Shown in pieces: positions 30,401 through 39,456 of a DNA stretch of 64,000 bases (its first letter is position 1; each line of letters opens with the position of its first letter). The translations under genes and the position numbers were made by a program. This stretch comes from Deinococcus sp. AJ005. Lineage in GTDB: Bacteria; Deinococcota; Deinococci; Deinococcales; Deinococcaceae. The stretch lies in contig NZ_CP044990.1 of NCBI RefSeq assembly GCF_009017495.1, positions 1,693,001 to 1,757,000 on the forward strand, in the 5' to 3' direction. The notes under the pieces were generated by a model, which searched no databases, had not been told where the DNA came from, and saw only the letters and a program-made list of their open reading frames with translations.

Positions 30401-32425
30401 ATGCATTTTTCTAAAACACTTTTTTTACTCGCGGGTCTCTCGCTCTCTGTCGCACAGGCTCAAATCACCCCCATCCCCGACGCCCGCGCCCAGATTCCAT
30501 CTACCCAACTCGTGCCGCAGCCGAAGCGGGCGGAGTTTCCTGCCGGAATGCTGGCGTTAACGGGCCTGGGCATCCGCACAGTGGGCAAGGCTCCTGAACT
30601 GGGCTGGGCCGCCCGTGACCTGCGCGCCGAGTGGAAAGTGCGGCTGGGCGCGACATTGCCGGATGCCGTAGCGGGCAAGCCTGCCATCGTGGTCGGCACA
30701 CTCGCCGACGCTGATCTGGCCGCAAAAGCGAAGGCAGCGGGCCTGACCACCACCGCCGCCGAGGGCTACGCGCTGTGGGTGGATGCGGGCGGCGCATACA
30801 TCGTGGGGGCCGATGCCAAGGGCGCTTATGAGGGCGCACAGACGCTGCGGCAACTGTTGAAGCCTGCGGGATTGCGCTTTGCCCGAATCAGCGACTCGCC
30901 CGCGTTGAAGGAACGGGTGGCGATGATCTACCTCGATCAGTACAGCAAAGGCGTGAACGACGCGCTGATTCCCATGCTGGCCGCGCTGAAGTACAACGCC
31001 GTGCTGGTCATGAGCAACTACGTGCAGTGGGATACGGCAAAGGCGGGCGGCTACGCCAATCCCGGCGGCGCGAGCAAGGCCGAGGCGAGGCGCGTGGCGG
31101 CGCTGGCCCGCGAACACGGCCTGGAGGTCATTCCCCTGATCGAGACGCTGGGGCATGTGCAGTGGATGTACTACGGCGGCGCAAACAAGGATCTGTATCA
31201 GGACCCCGACAGCCAGAATCCGTATGCCTACGACACCCTGAATCCGGCCACATATAGCCGCGTCCTCTTCCCCATTTTCAAGGAGGCGGCGGAAGCTTTC
31301 GGCGCGAAGACCATTCATATCGGTCATGACGAGGTTCGTAATCGGGACAGCTTTCCCGCGCGTCCCAATGGCAAGACGGCAGGCTTCGAGAAGCTGTTCG
31401 TGGACGACACGGTCAAGATTCACGACTACCTGAAATCGCTGGGCGTGAACACCATGATCTGGCACGACTCGGCCTTCTCGGATTCGGTGATTGCCAGCCT
31501 GCCCGCCAAACTGCCTAAGGATATTCAGGTGGCGTACTGGAATTACGCGCCGGGCACGGACTATCCCATCGTCGGACAGATCGCCAAATTAGGATTTCCG
31601 GTGCTGGGAGCATCGTGGGACGAGGCGGGCAATGCCGAGGGCGTGGCGAAGGCCGCGCAGAAAGCGCGGGCGCTGGGCATGATCCAGACGCGCTGGACGG
31701 GGTATTTCGGCAACCCCAGCATCTGGGACGGACAGGCGCAGCAGGGCGTGGCCTACGTGCGGGCGGCAGGCGCGTTCTGGAACCCGGACGCCAAGCCTGT
31801 GACGAATGCGGAGGCGCTGTACCGTGACCTGTACGCACCCGTGGCTTACAAAGCCGCAGCGGGCGCAACCGTCAGCCTGAAGCCGCTGGCCACCCGCAGC
31901 CTGAACGATGACGACGAGAAGGGCTGGATCGGCAAGGGACCGGACATTGACCTGCGGAATCTGAAAATGGGCGTCCAGCAGATCGGCGCATATAGGTTCG
32001 ACATCTCGGGCGCGGTGATGCTCAAGGGCGCGCGTGAGGCGGTCAGCGATCTGCCCACGAAAGTCAGGATCGAGATCGGGCGCAGGGCAGACGCCGTCGC
32101 TTTTTTACACACCACCGGCTGGCCGTCTGCCGTCGCGCGCGAGAACATCGGGCAGTACGAGATCGAGTACGCCGACGGCACGAAGCTGGTGCAGCCGCTG
32201 GAATACGGGCGGCATATCCGCGCCTGGACGGACCTGCTGCCCACGTCCATGATCCTGGCTGCGGGCTGGGCGGGACAGACGGCGGACGGGCTGGAGGTAA
32301 ATGCTCCCGTGCTGGAGTGGAAAAATCCAAAACCGGGCGTGGTTATCAAGTCCATTACGCTGGTCAGCGAGGGCAAGAACGCCAATCCGACGTTGATCGG
32401 TCTGACACTGGTCGGCGGCCCATAA
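30401..32425 (+). CDS. Glycoside hydrolase family 20 beta-N-acetylhexosaminidase, secreted
   Basis: 674 residues with a signal peptide (MHFSKTLFLLAGLSLSVAQAQ). A GH20b-like N-terminal domain (about 30-165) precedes the TIM barrel with IPLIETLGHVQWMYYGG and the catalytic pair in HIGHDEVRNRD (Asp-Glu about 309-310). The region after about 500 is a beta-rich C-terminal domain. It releases terminal GlcNAc or GalNAc from glycans, chitin oligomers or peptidoglycan fragments outside the membrane. Context with nagZ and solute-binding proteins suggests a scavenging role. Confidence 0.92.
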   Translation: MHFSKTLFLLAGLSLSVAQAQITPIPDARAQIPSTQLVPQPKRAEFPAGMLALTGLGIRTVGKAPELGWAARDLRAEWKVRLGATLPDAVAGKPAIVVGTLADADLAAKAKAAGLTTTAAEGYALWVDAGGAYIVGADAKGAYEGAQTLRQLLKPAGLRFARISDSPALKERVAMIYLDQYSKGVNDALIPMLAALKYNAVLVMSNYVQWDTAKAGGYANPGGASKAEARRVAALAREHGLEVIPLIETLGHVQWMYYGGANKDLYQDPDSQNPYAYDTLNPATYSRVLFPIFKEAAEAFGAKTIHIGHDEVRNRDSFPARPNGKTAGFEKLFVDDTVKIHDYLKSLGVNTMIWHDSAFSDSVIASLPAKLPKDIQVAYWNYAPGTDYPIVGQIAKLGFPVLGASWDEAGNAEGVAKAAQKARALGMIQTRWTGYFGNPSIWDGQAQQGVAYVRAAGAFWNPDAKPVTNAEALYRDLYAPVAYKAAAGATVSLKPLATRSLNDDDEKGWIGKGPDIDLRNLKMGVQQIGAYRFDISGAVMLKGAREAVSDLPTKVRIEIGRRADAVAFLHTTGWPSAVARENIGQYEIEYADGTKLVQPLEYGRHIRAWTDLLPTSMILAAGWAGQTADGLEVNAPVLEWKNPKPGVVIKSITLVSEGKNANPTLIGLTLVGGP

Positions 32426-32467
32426 GCTATTGCACAAACGTTCAGAGTTTTTCAGTGACTAGACAGC

Positions 32468-32496
32468 TTGACACCCCCTGCTCTCACCCCTAACCT
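32468..32496 (+). promoter_or_regulatory. Sigma-70-type promoter of the oligopeptide-binding protein gene
   Basis: TTGACA (32468-32473), 17-base spacer, TAACCT (32491-32496). Transcription would start near 32503 and give an approximately 80-base leader ending in SD GGAGG (32573-32577). Confidence 0.8.
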
Positions 32497-32581
32497 GAGC
32501 GCACGTTCACTTTTTCTCACGGCCCTCATCTCACAGCGGCGCGTCACAGCGCCACCGCAGATGTCTGGCCCCGGAGGTTTC

Positions 32582-34159
32582 ATGAAGAAATTGATCCTGA
32601 CCGCCCTGCTCGCCACCCTTCCCGCCGCCTCTGCCGCCACCCTGGTGTTCGGCAACAACGGCGAACCCGTCAGCCTGGAATCGGGCAACATCACCGACGG
32701 CATCAGCATTCTGGTGCAGCGCCAGATCTACGACACCCTGATCGACTTCAAGGACGGCACCACCGATCTGACCCCCGGCCTGGCCACCTCCTGGACACCC
32801 AACGCCAACTCCACCGCCTGGACCTTCAAGCTGCGCCCGAATGTGAAGTTCCACGACGGCACGCCCATGAACGCCGACGCCATCGTCTTTAACCTGCGCC
32901 GCTGGTGGGACAAAGCAGACGCCTACGGCTTCCGTGACCAGGGCCGCACCTTCGAGATCGTGGGCGACCTGCTGGGCGGCTTCAAGGGCGATCCCACCGC
33001 CGTCATCAAGGACATCGTCAAGGTGGACAACATGACCGTTCGCGTGGACCTGACCAAGTCCAGCACCGTGCTGCCCAACGTGCTGGCCGCCGGCTACTTC
33101 GGCATCGCCAGCCCCACGGCGATCAAGAAAGATGGCGCGAAGTATGGCACCCCGGCCAGCAAAGCAGTAGGCACCGGCCCCTTCATCTTCCAGAGCTGGA
33201 CGACGGGTGACCGCGTGACCCTCTCGCCCAACAAGTCGTACTGGGGCGTCAAGGCCAAGGTGGACGGTCTGGTCATCCGCAGCATCAAGGACGCCAGCCA
33301 GCGCCTGAACGAGATGAAGGCCGGCACCATCGACTTCGCCAACGACCTGACGCCCGACAGCCTCAAGAGCGTGCAGGCCGACAAGAATCTGGTGGCGGTC
33401 AAGCGTCCCAGCTTCAACGTGGGCTTTGTCAGCATGAACAACAACAACCAGTACCTGAAAAACCAGAAGGTGCGTCAGGCCATCAGCATGGCGATCAACA
33501 AGAAGGCCATCGTGGAAGCGTTCTGGAACGGTCTGGCCGTCAGCAACGCCAGCTTCGTGCCGCCCGTGCTGGCCTGGGCCAACAGCAGCAAGGTGCCCGC
33601 AGACTACAAGTTCGACCCAGCCGCCGCCAAGAAGATGCTGGCCGACGCGGGCTACCCCAACGGCTTTGCCATTGACCTGTGGTACATGCCCGTCAGCCGC
33701 CCTTACTTCCCCAACCCCAAGCCGATTGCCGAGGCCATGGCCGCCGACCTGAGCGCCATTGGCATCAAAGTCAACCTCAAGACCGAGGACTGGGCCAAGT
33801 ATCTGCAAGACCGCAACGCCACCCCTGGCTTCGACATGTACATGATCGGCTGGACCGGCGATTACGGCGATCCCGACAACTTCTACGGCGCGTACTACGG
33901 CGAGAACGGCAGCAGCGACATTAGCTGGAACCCGCCCGAAATCCAGAAGCTGCTGGAGCAGGGCCGCGCCGCCGCCACCCAGGCCGCCAAGGCCAAGATC
34001 TACTCCCAGCTTCAGGAGCTGACCTACGACGCCGCGTACCGCGTGCCGATTGCCCACAGCCAGCCGCTGGCCGCCGCCCGCAGCTACGTCAAGGGGTGGA
34101 TTCCCAGCCCGCTGGGCAGCGAAGCCTTCAACACCATCGACATCTCGGGCAAGAAGTAA
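32582..34159 (+). CDS. Oligopeptide/dipeptide ABC transporter substrate-binding protein
   Basis: 525 residues of the DppA/OppA family (SBP family 5). Signal peptide MKKLILTALLATLPAASA; then SLESGNITDGISILVQRQIYDTL, WTFKLRPNVKFHDGTP, QAISMAINKKAI and MYMIGWTGDYGDPDNF, all typical. It has its own strong promoter and is followed by a hairpin that probably limits read-through into the permease genes, the usual way to make binding protein in excess. Confidence 0.94.
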   Translation: MKKLILTALLATLPAASAATLVFGNNGEPVSLESGNITDGISILVQRQIYDTLIDFKDGTTDLTPGLATSWTPNANSTAWTFKLRPNVKFHDGTPMNADAIVFNLRRWWDKADAYGFRDQGRTFEIVGDLLGGFKGDPTAVIKDIVKVDNMTVRVDLTKSSTVLPNVLAAGYFGIASPTAIKKDGAKYGTPASKAVGTGPFIFQSWTTGDRVTLSPNKSYWGVKAKVDGLVIRSIKDASQRLNEMKAGTIDFANDLTPDSLKSVQADKNLVAVKRPSFNVGFVSMNNNNQYLKNQKVRQAISMAINKKAIVEAFWNGLAVSNASFVPPVLAWANSSKVPADYKFDPAAAKKMLADAGYPNGFAIDLWYMPVSRPYFPNPKPIAEAMAADLSAIGIKVNLKTEDWAKYLQDRNATPGFDMYMIGWTGDYGDPDNFYGAYYGENGSSDISWNPPEIQKLLEQGRAAATQAAKAKIYSQLQELTYDAAYRVPIAHSQPLAAARSYVKGWIPSPLGSEAFNTIDISGKK

Positions 34160-34180
34160 AACCTGAGCCGTATCCGAGTG

Positions 34181-34211
34181 GGGGCAGATTTCCATCTGGG
34201 AGGTCTGCCCC
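34181..34211 (+). terminator. Hairpin (attenuator or partial terminator) between binding protein and permease
   Basis: GGGGCAGA (34181-34188) pairs with TCTGCCCC (34204-34211). Only TCTCTGTT follows, so termination is probably partial. The rest of 34212-34403 has no gene. Confidence 0.65.
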
Positions 34212-34403
34212 TCTCTGTTGGCCAGGGACCTGACAGTCCACAGGTATATGGCACTCAACAGGTGTCTAACGGTCCGGGGGTCAAAATACCAGGACGCGGC
34301 ATAGACTGCCCACACGCCATAAACTTCGGCCCGATTCCGTCGTCCCATCCTTCCGTCTTCGTTCCGGCCTTCGCCCCCACGCGCGAAGCCAAGGAGGTCT
34401 GCT

Positions 34404-35432
34404 TTGGGCAGTTACCTGATCCGCCGCATTCTGCGGACCGTGCTGGTCATGCTGGGTATCAGCGTGGTGGTCTTTGTCTTCGTGCGCTCCATTCCCGGCG
34501 ATCCCGCCGTCGCCATGCTGGGCGAGCGGGCCACCCCGGCGGCAGCGGCAGCCCTGCGCGAACAACTGGGCCTGAACAAGCCATGGTTTTTTAATCCGGC
34601 CAATCCGATGGACGCCCAGTATCCCAAGTACATCGGCGCGCTGCTTCAGGGCGATCTGGGATCGGGGCTGAAAAGCAACATCCCGGTGGTCAATGAACTC
34701 AAGACGCGCTTTCCAGCCACCGCCGAGCTGAGCGTGGCCGCGCTGCTGTTCGCGCTGGTGGTGGGCATGCCTGCCGGGATTCTGGCGGCCCTGCGCCGCA
34801 ACAGCGCTTGGGACAATCTGGCCACTGGCATCAGTCTGGTGGGCGTGAGCATGCCGGTATTCTGGCTGGGGCTGCTGCTGTCGTACTTCTTTGCCGTCAA
34901 GTTGGGCTGGCTGCCCCCCAGCGCCCGCCTGGGCTACGAGTTCACCATCCAGCCGATCACCGGCTTTTACCTGATTGACTCGGTGCTACGGGGCAACGCC
35001 GGGGCGTTCTGGGACGCGCTGAAGCACCTGATCCTGCCCGCCATTGCGCTGGGCAGCATTCCATTGGCGATCATCTCGCGCATCACGCGCAGCAGCCTGC
35101 TGGACGTGCTGGGGCAGGATTACGTCCGCACCGCCCGCGCCAAGGGACTGGCCCCCAACTCGGTCACCATCAAGCACGCGCTGAGAAACGCGCTGCTGCC
35201 GGTGGTCACCGTGATCGGCCTGCAAGCGGGCGCACTGCTGGGCGGGGCGGTCCTGACCGAGACCATCTTCTCGTGGCCGGGCATCGGCTCGTGGGTCTAC
35301 GAGGCCATCGCCCAGCGCGACTATCCGATCATCCAGGGCGGCGTGATCTTTGCGGCGCTGGTGGTCAGCGTGGTCAATTTACTCGTCGATTTGAGTTATG
35401 CGGCCCTTGATCCCAGGATTCAGTACGGATGA
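34404..35432 (+). CDS. Oligopeptide ABC permease, DppB type
   Basis: 342 residues, about six TM helices. Start LIRRILRTVLVMLGISVVVFVFVRSIPGDP, EAA-loop DYVRTARAKGLAPNSVTIKHALRNALLPVVT, and C-terminal QRDYPIIQGG are DppB signatures. The start codon is TTG at 34404: SD AAGGAGG (34391-34397) is placed for it and no ATG or GTG fits better. Works with the next gene as a heterodimer. Confidence 0.93.
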   Translation: MGSYLIRRILRTVLVMLGISVVVFVFVRSIPGDPAVAMLGERATPAAAAALREQLGLNKPWFFNPANPMDAQYPKYIGALLQGDLGSGLKSNIPVVNELKTRFPATAELSVAALLFALVVGMPAGILAALRRNSAWDNLATGISLVGVSMPVFWLGLLLSYFFAVKLGWLPPSARLGYEFTIQPITGFYLIDSVLRGNAGAFWDALKHLILPAIALGSIPLAIISRITRSSLLDVLGQDYVRTARAKGLAPNSVTIKHALRNALLPVVTVIGLQAGALLGGAVLTETIFSWPGIGSWVYEAIAQRDYPIIQGGVIFAALVVSVVNLLVDLSYAALDPRIQYG

Positions 35433-35565
35433 TGGCAAATTGCGATGAGACGAATCCGAGCGGAGCGAGAAGCAACAGGAACCGGATGGCTCAGACTGCA
35501 AGCTCTGCAATGGGCTGTTCGCAGAGTTGGGAGTCGAAGCCATTCGGGATGAGGAGGGAACTTCT
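35433..35565. other. Unusual 133-base spacer between dppB- and dppC-type genes
   Basis: Such permease genes usually overlap or nearly touch. This spacer has a short hairpin (CTCTGC 35503-35508 with GCAGAG 35521-35526) and the segment ATCCGAGCGGAGCGAGAAGC, and looks like a small inserted repeat. No second copy is seen in this window and it has no ORF. Confidence 0.4.
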
Positions 35566-36570
35566 ATGACCACCACCACACCCTCTGCCACCGCGCCCGC
35601 CAAAAGACAGGAGAGCATCTTCTGGCGGCGCTTCCGCAAGAGCACCCCCGGCAAAGTCGGCGGCATTATCGTCATTCTGTTCGTGCTGCTGGCGGTCTTC
35701 GCGCAGGTGCTGCGGCCCTATGACCCCACCACGGACCGCAATTACCGCCTCAATCTCAAACCGCCCAGCATCACGGCGCTGTGGAACCCGGATGCCAAAG
35801 AGACCTACACCGACGCGGTGACGGGCAAAACGAATCTGTGGGCCGCGCCGTTCGGCACCGACAACCTGGGCCGCGACGTGTTCACGCGCGTGCTGCACGG
35901 CACCCGCATCTCGCTGAAGGTGGGCGTGGTGGCGACAATCCTGGCACTGGTCATCGGCTCCTTGCTGGGGGTACTGGCCGGGTATTTCGGCGGCTGGTTG
36001 GACAATGTGCTGGGCTATCTGAGCGACGTGATGCTGGCTTTCCCCAGTATTCTGCTGGCCATCGGGTTTGCCAGCATTTTCAGCGTGGACAATCCGCCGC
36101 TCCTGATCGCGGCGATGGACCGACTCTTCGCACTGAACAGTCCGCAACTGGTCACGGCCATGCTGGCGGTGTCGCTGGTGCAGGTGCCAGTGTATCTGCG
36201 TCTGGCCCGTGCCGTGGTCCTCAGCGTGCGCGAGCGCGAGTTCGTACAGGCCGCAGGCGCACTGGGCGCGTCGCAGTGGCGCATGATCTTCCGGCATGTG
36301 CTGCCCAACAGCCTCTCACCGCTGATCGTGCAGGGTGCGCTGAGCATCGCCACCGCCACCATTGAGGTGGCCGCGCTGGGCTTCCTGGGCATCGGCGCGC
36401 AGCCCCCGCTCCCGGAATGGGGCACCATGATCAGCGATTCACGCTCGTACTACGTGGATTACCCGTGGACCATGATCTTCCCCGGCCTCGCCATCTTCCT
36501 GACGGTGCTGGGTTTCAACCTGCTGGGCGACGGCCTGCGGGACGTTCTGGACCCGCGCAGCACGCAGTAA
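35566..36570 (+). CDS. Oligopeptide ABC permease, DppC type
   Basis: 334 residues. RRFRKSTPGKVGGIIVILFVLLAVFA at the start, FGTDNLGRDVFTRVLHGTRISLKVG, and the EAA loop REREFVQAAGALGASQWRMIFRHVLPNSLSPLIV identify DppC. SD GAGGAGGGAA is correctly placed for the ATG at 35566. A clear terminator follows, and no DppD/DppF ATPases are present, so these must be encoded elsewhere. Confidence 0.94.
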   Translation: MTTTTPSATAPAKRQESIFWRRFRKSTPGKVGGIIVILFVLLAVFAQVLRPYDPTTDRNYRLNLKPPSITALWNPDAKETYTDAVTGKTNLWAAPFGTDNLGRDVFTRVLHGTRISLKVGVVATILALVIGSLLGVLAGYFGGWLDNVLGYLSDVMLAFPSILLAIGFASIFSVDNPPLLIAAMDRLFALNSPQLVTAMLAVSLVQVPVYLRLARAVVLSVREREFVQAAGALGASQWRMIFRHVLPNSLSPLIVQGALSIATATIEVAALGFLGIGAQPPLPEWGTMISDSRSYYVDYPWTMIFPGLAIFLTVLGFNLLGDGLRDVLDPRSTQ

Positions 36571-36589
36571 AAGGCGTTCCTCCATGCTT

Positions 36590-36617
36590 CCCCTCTTCTT
36601 GACGGAGAGGGGTTTTT
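36590..36617 (+). terminator. Rho-independent terminator of the oligopeptide transporter genes
   Basis: CCCCTCT (36590-36596), nine-base loop, AGAGGGG (36606-36612), TTTTT. Confidence 0.85.
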
Positions 36618-36632
36618 CAGTTATGCCAGCGC

Positions 36633-37382
36633 TTACGCCAGTGCCGCCACGGCTCCAGTCAGTTCCTCAGGATGGAAGCGCTGGCCGGTGGCGTGGGCCA
36701 GTTGGCGGACCAGACGGCGGGCGTACAGCTCGGTCATGTCCAGCAGCGTTGCGCCGCCGGGAGCGATGCGAAGCTGGCCGGTCAAATCGATAATCGTGTG
36801 GTACGGCTGGGCCAGACCCGCCGGAAGATGCCCGCCCGTCAGCACCAACAGGTCCGCACGTTCGGCCAGTCCCTCCAGCGCAGAGTCCTGACGACTGACG
36901 GGAAAGGCGCGCACGCCTGCGGGCAGGTCACGCGCCGCCCGCTCGGCGTCCGGGGTACTGGCCGCCGCCACACCCACCGCCGAGAAGCCCATGCGGGTCA
37001 GCGGCAGGGCCAGCGCCAGATCGTGCATGTCAGTGCCCAGCAGCAGCGCACTGGCCCCACGCGAGGCGTAACCGCTGGCCTCCAGCGTGTCTCCCAGGGC
37101 GTCGGCCAGGGCAAAGGTGCCGTGCGCGCCCGCCGTGAAGGCCACCGCGTCCACCCGGCCCACGCGGCGGGCACCAGCGTCTGCCTGGGTGGCGTCCAGG
37201 ACGCGGGCCTCCTGACTGCGGTGGATCAGCGCGCCGCTGAAGCCCAGGGTCATGCAGGCGTCCATGACTTCTTTCAGATGATCCGTGGGGGTAGAAAGTG
37301 CCACCAGCCCCAGCTCCCGCAGAGCGCGGGCAGCGGGGGCTGGATAGCCGATCAGGGCCAGGGGCGTGTCAGACGCTTGCAT
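36633..37382 (-). CDS. Divergent shikimate-dehydrogenase-like protein, catalytic residues not retained
   Basis: 249 residues laid out like AroE: ALIGYPAP at the start, GFSGALIHRSQEARVLDATQ where AroE has its GxNVTxPxK segment, ARRVGRVDAVAFTAGAHGTF where AroE has AVNTV and NTDG, LLLGTDMHDLALALPLTRMG for the cofactor loop, and a C-terminal helix LYARRLVRQLAHATGQ. The catalytic Lys and Asp are not seen. It may bind a nucleotide or have another substrate. TACACT (37390-37395) lies seven bases before the ATG. Family call moderate. Confidence 0.6.
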   Translation of the reverse strand: MQASDTPLALIGYPAPAARALRELGLVALSTPTDHLKEVMDACMTLGFSGALIHRSQEARVLDATQADAGARRVGRVDAVAFTAGAHGTFALADALGDTLEASGYASRGASALLLGTDMHDLALALPLTRMGFSAVGVAAASTPDAERAARDLPAGVRAFPVSRQDSALEGLAERADLLVLTGGHLPAGLAQPYHTIIDLTGQLRIAPGGATLLDMTELYARRLVRQLAHATGQRFHPEELTGAVAALA

Positions 37383-37426
37383 TGTGGGCAGTGTAGCAAT
37401 GGATAGGACTCAGGGGCGCCGTGGGC

Positions 37427-38179
37427 CTACAACGCCATCCTTCCCTGACGCATCGCGCGCAGGCCAGCCAGAACCACCAGCACGGCTCCAGCGATCACGC
37501 CCACCACCACCAGCAGGGTGTCCGGACGGGCCAGATACACACCCAGGAAGGCCCACAGCAGCACGGCGGCAAACGCGTAATCGCGGTAACGCAGCAGGAA
37601 GAAGGTGCCCACCAGACCTGCAATCACCACCAGCAGCGCAGACCACAGTTGCGCGCCGATGCCCAGTACGCCGCCCGTGACGCCCGCGCTGACCAGAAAC
37701 GCCGTGATATTCGCCATCGTCGCCACGCTGATCCAGGCCAGATACAGGCTGGCCGGGACTTGCAGCGCCCAGAACTCGCCGCTCAGGGGTTGCAGGCCGC
37801 GCACGGTCAGGTACAGCGAGATCAGGCTGCCCAGCAGCAGCAACATGATCACCACGCTGATGCCGAAGTTGAGGCTCTGAAAGGCGAACAGCCACGCCAC
37901 GTTCAGCAGGTTGCCCAGCAGATATGGCCAGAACAGGCGGTCATAGCGCGGGCCACGCTGGGCGGGCAAAGCCTGATACACCGCGAACACCGCCAGCCCC
38001 AGGAAGATTGGCCCCCACACCGCGAAGGTCAGCCCGGCAGGCGTGAAGGCATTGGGCAGCGAGTCGCTGATGCCGCCATTGGTATTGCCAAATAGCGGCA
38101 GCGCGTTGCTGAGGTAATTCATCACCAGGGTCAGCACTGTTGCCAACACCAGCGTCACTTGCCGCGCGATTCCTGTCAT
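37427..38179 (-). CDS. TspO/MBR-like tryptophan-rich sensory membrane protein (long form)
   Basis: 250 residues with about seven TM segments. FTPAGLTFAVWGPIFLGLAVFAVYQ, NLLNVAWLFAFQ and PASLYLAWISVATMANI match the long TspO-related family. Classical TspO binds porphyrins or cholesterol and has five helices; the long form is of unknown role. A TATGAT box (38186-38191, minus strand) precedes the ATG by six bases. Confidence 0.8.
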   Translation of the reverse strand: MTGIARQVTLVLATVLTLVMNYLSNALPLFGNTNGGISDSLPNAFTPAGLTFAVWGPIFLGLAVFAVYQALPAQRGPRYDRLFWPYLLGNLLNVAWLFAFQSLNFGISVVIMLLLLGSLISLYLTVRGLQPLSGEFWALQVPASLYLAWISVATMANITAFLVSAGVTGGVLGIGAQLWSALLVVIAGLVGTFFLLRYRDYAFAAVLLWAFLGVYLARPDTLLVVVGVIAGAVLVVLAGLRAMRQGRMAL

Positions 38180-38260
38180 GGACCGATCATACGGGGCGGA
38201 ACAAAAAACATCCGTCGCATGGATGACGGATGAAGAGGTGAGGATGGGTTGTTCTGGACC

Positions 38261-38512
38261 TTACGCTGCGCCGGGATAGCTGCTCTCAAACTCCAGTTGA
38301 TGCTCCAGCTCATCCAGCGCCTGAACGTACAGTTGGCCGCCCAGGTGAGGCAACACCGCCAGAAAAGTCGCGGCCTCGGGCAAGGAGTCGTGGGCGCTGC
38401 GGTGCGTCCATCCCGGCCCCTCCGCCATCAGGCAGACACGGCCAGAGGCCAGGAGAAACCGTACGCGGCCCTGGTCTGTCCGCGTGTCGCTGAAGTGGCG
38501 GGTAACGTTCAT
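38261..38512 (-). CDS. Small hypothetical protein
   Basis: 83 residues, family not recognised: VRFLLASGRVCLMAEGPGWTHRS, then a helical C-terminus ending DELEHQLEFESSYPGAA. GC-rich codon use fits a real gene. It stands alone between the TspO-like gene and the dehydrogenase gene. Confidence 0.5.
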   Translation of the reverse strand: MNVTRHFSDTRTDQGRVRFLLASGRVCLMAEGPGWTHRSAHDSLPEAATFLAVLPHLGGQLYVQALDELEHQLEFESSYPGAA

Positions 38513-38607
38513 AACACAGCATATTCCGGGCGGCCTGACCGTTTCGTCACCTGAAATGATGAGACCTTTAGATACGGGCAGAGCAGAACCACCTCGCGCA
38601 CTTTATC

Positions 38608-39444
38608 TCAATACTTATAGAAGCCTTCCCCACTCTTGCGGCCCAGCAGCCCAGCTTGCACCATCTTCTGCAGCAGCGGTGAGGGGCGGTACTTGTCGTC
38701 TCCCAGCCCCGTATGCAGCACTTCCATGATGCTCAGGCAGGTGTCCAGGCCGATGAAATCCGCCAGGGTCAGTGGTCCCATCGGGTGGTTCATGCCCAGT
38801 TTCATGATGCCGTCGATAGCTTCGGGTTCGGCCACGCCTTCCATGACGCACTGGATGGCCTCGTTGAGCATGGGCATCAGGATGCGGTTGGACACGAAGC
38901 CGGGGAAGTCATTGCAGGTCAGGGGCGTTTTGCCCATCTGCTCGGCGGTCTGCGTGACAAATTGCGCCGTCTCGTCGCTGGTGGCGTAGCCGCGAATCAC
39001 TTCCACCAGGGCCATCAGCGGCACCGGATTCATGAAGTGCATACCGATAAAACGGTCCGGGCGGCCCGACGCGGAGGCCAGCACCGTGATCGGAATGGAA
39101 CTGGTGTTGCTGGCGAGGATGCCCGACGGCTTGACGATTCCGCCCAGTTGCTCGAAGAGGGCGTTCTTGACCGCCTGATTCTCCACGATGGCTTCCACCA
39201 CCAGATCGCAGTCGGCGAAGTCCTGCATATGCGTGGTGAATTTGATGCGTCCCAGCACGTCGGCGAGCGCGTCGCTGAGTTTCCCCTTCTCGTGCAGCCT
39301 GGCGAGGCTCTTTTCAATGACGGCCCGGCCCCGGTCCAAGTATTCCTGCTGAACGTCCTGAACGATCACGTCAAATCCACTCTGCGCGGCCACCTGCGCG
39401 ATGCCGCCGCCCATCTGCCCTGCTCCGATGACTCCGAATTTCAT
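38608..39444 (-). CDS. 3-hydroxybutyryl-CoA dehydrogenase
   Basis: 278 residues. Rossmann start [22 protein letters not shown], catalytic region [19 protein letters not shown] with the histidine, [20 protein letters not shown] and [21 protein letters not shown] are standard for the HbdA/PaaH family. Interconverts 3-hydroxybutyryl-CoA and acetoacetyl-CoA with NAD(P), which fits the thiolase gene 0.8 kb upstream on the same strand. SD AAGGAG precedes the ATG. Confidence 0.94.
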   Translation of the reverse strand: MKFGVIGAGQMGGGIAQVAAQSGFDVIVQDVQQEYLDRGRAVIEKSLARLHEKGKLSDALADVLGRIKFTTHMQDFADCDLVVEAIVENQAVKNALFEQLGGIVKPSGILASNTSSIPITVLASASGRPDRFIGMHFMNPVPLMALVEVIRGYATSDETAQFVTQTAEQMGKTPLTCNDFPGFVSNRILMPMLNEAIQCVMEGVAEPEAIDGIMKLGMNHPMGPLTLADFIGLDTCLSIMEVLHTGLGDDKYRPSPLLQKMVQAGLLGRKSGEGFYKY

Positions 39445-39456
39445 TTGTGGTTCTCC

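Noticed and set aside
32531..34348. A 605-residue open frame on the minus strand opposite the oligopeptide-binding protein gene
   Set aside because: It mirrors a clear DppA/OppA gene; the His/Val/Gly-rich translation is the usual antisense product of GC-rich coding sequence.
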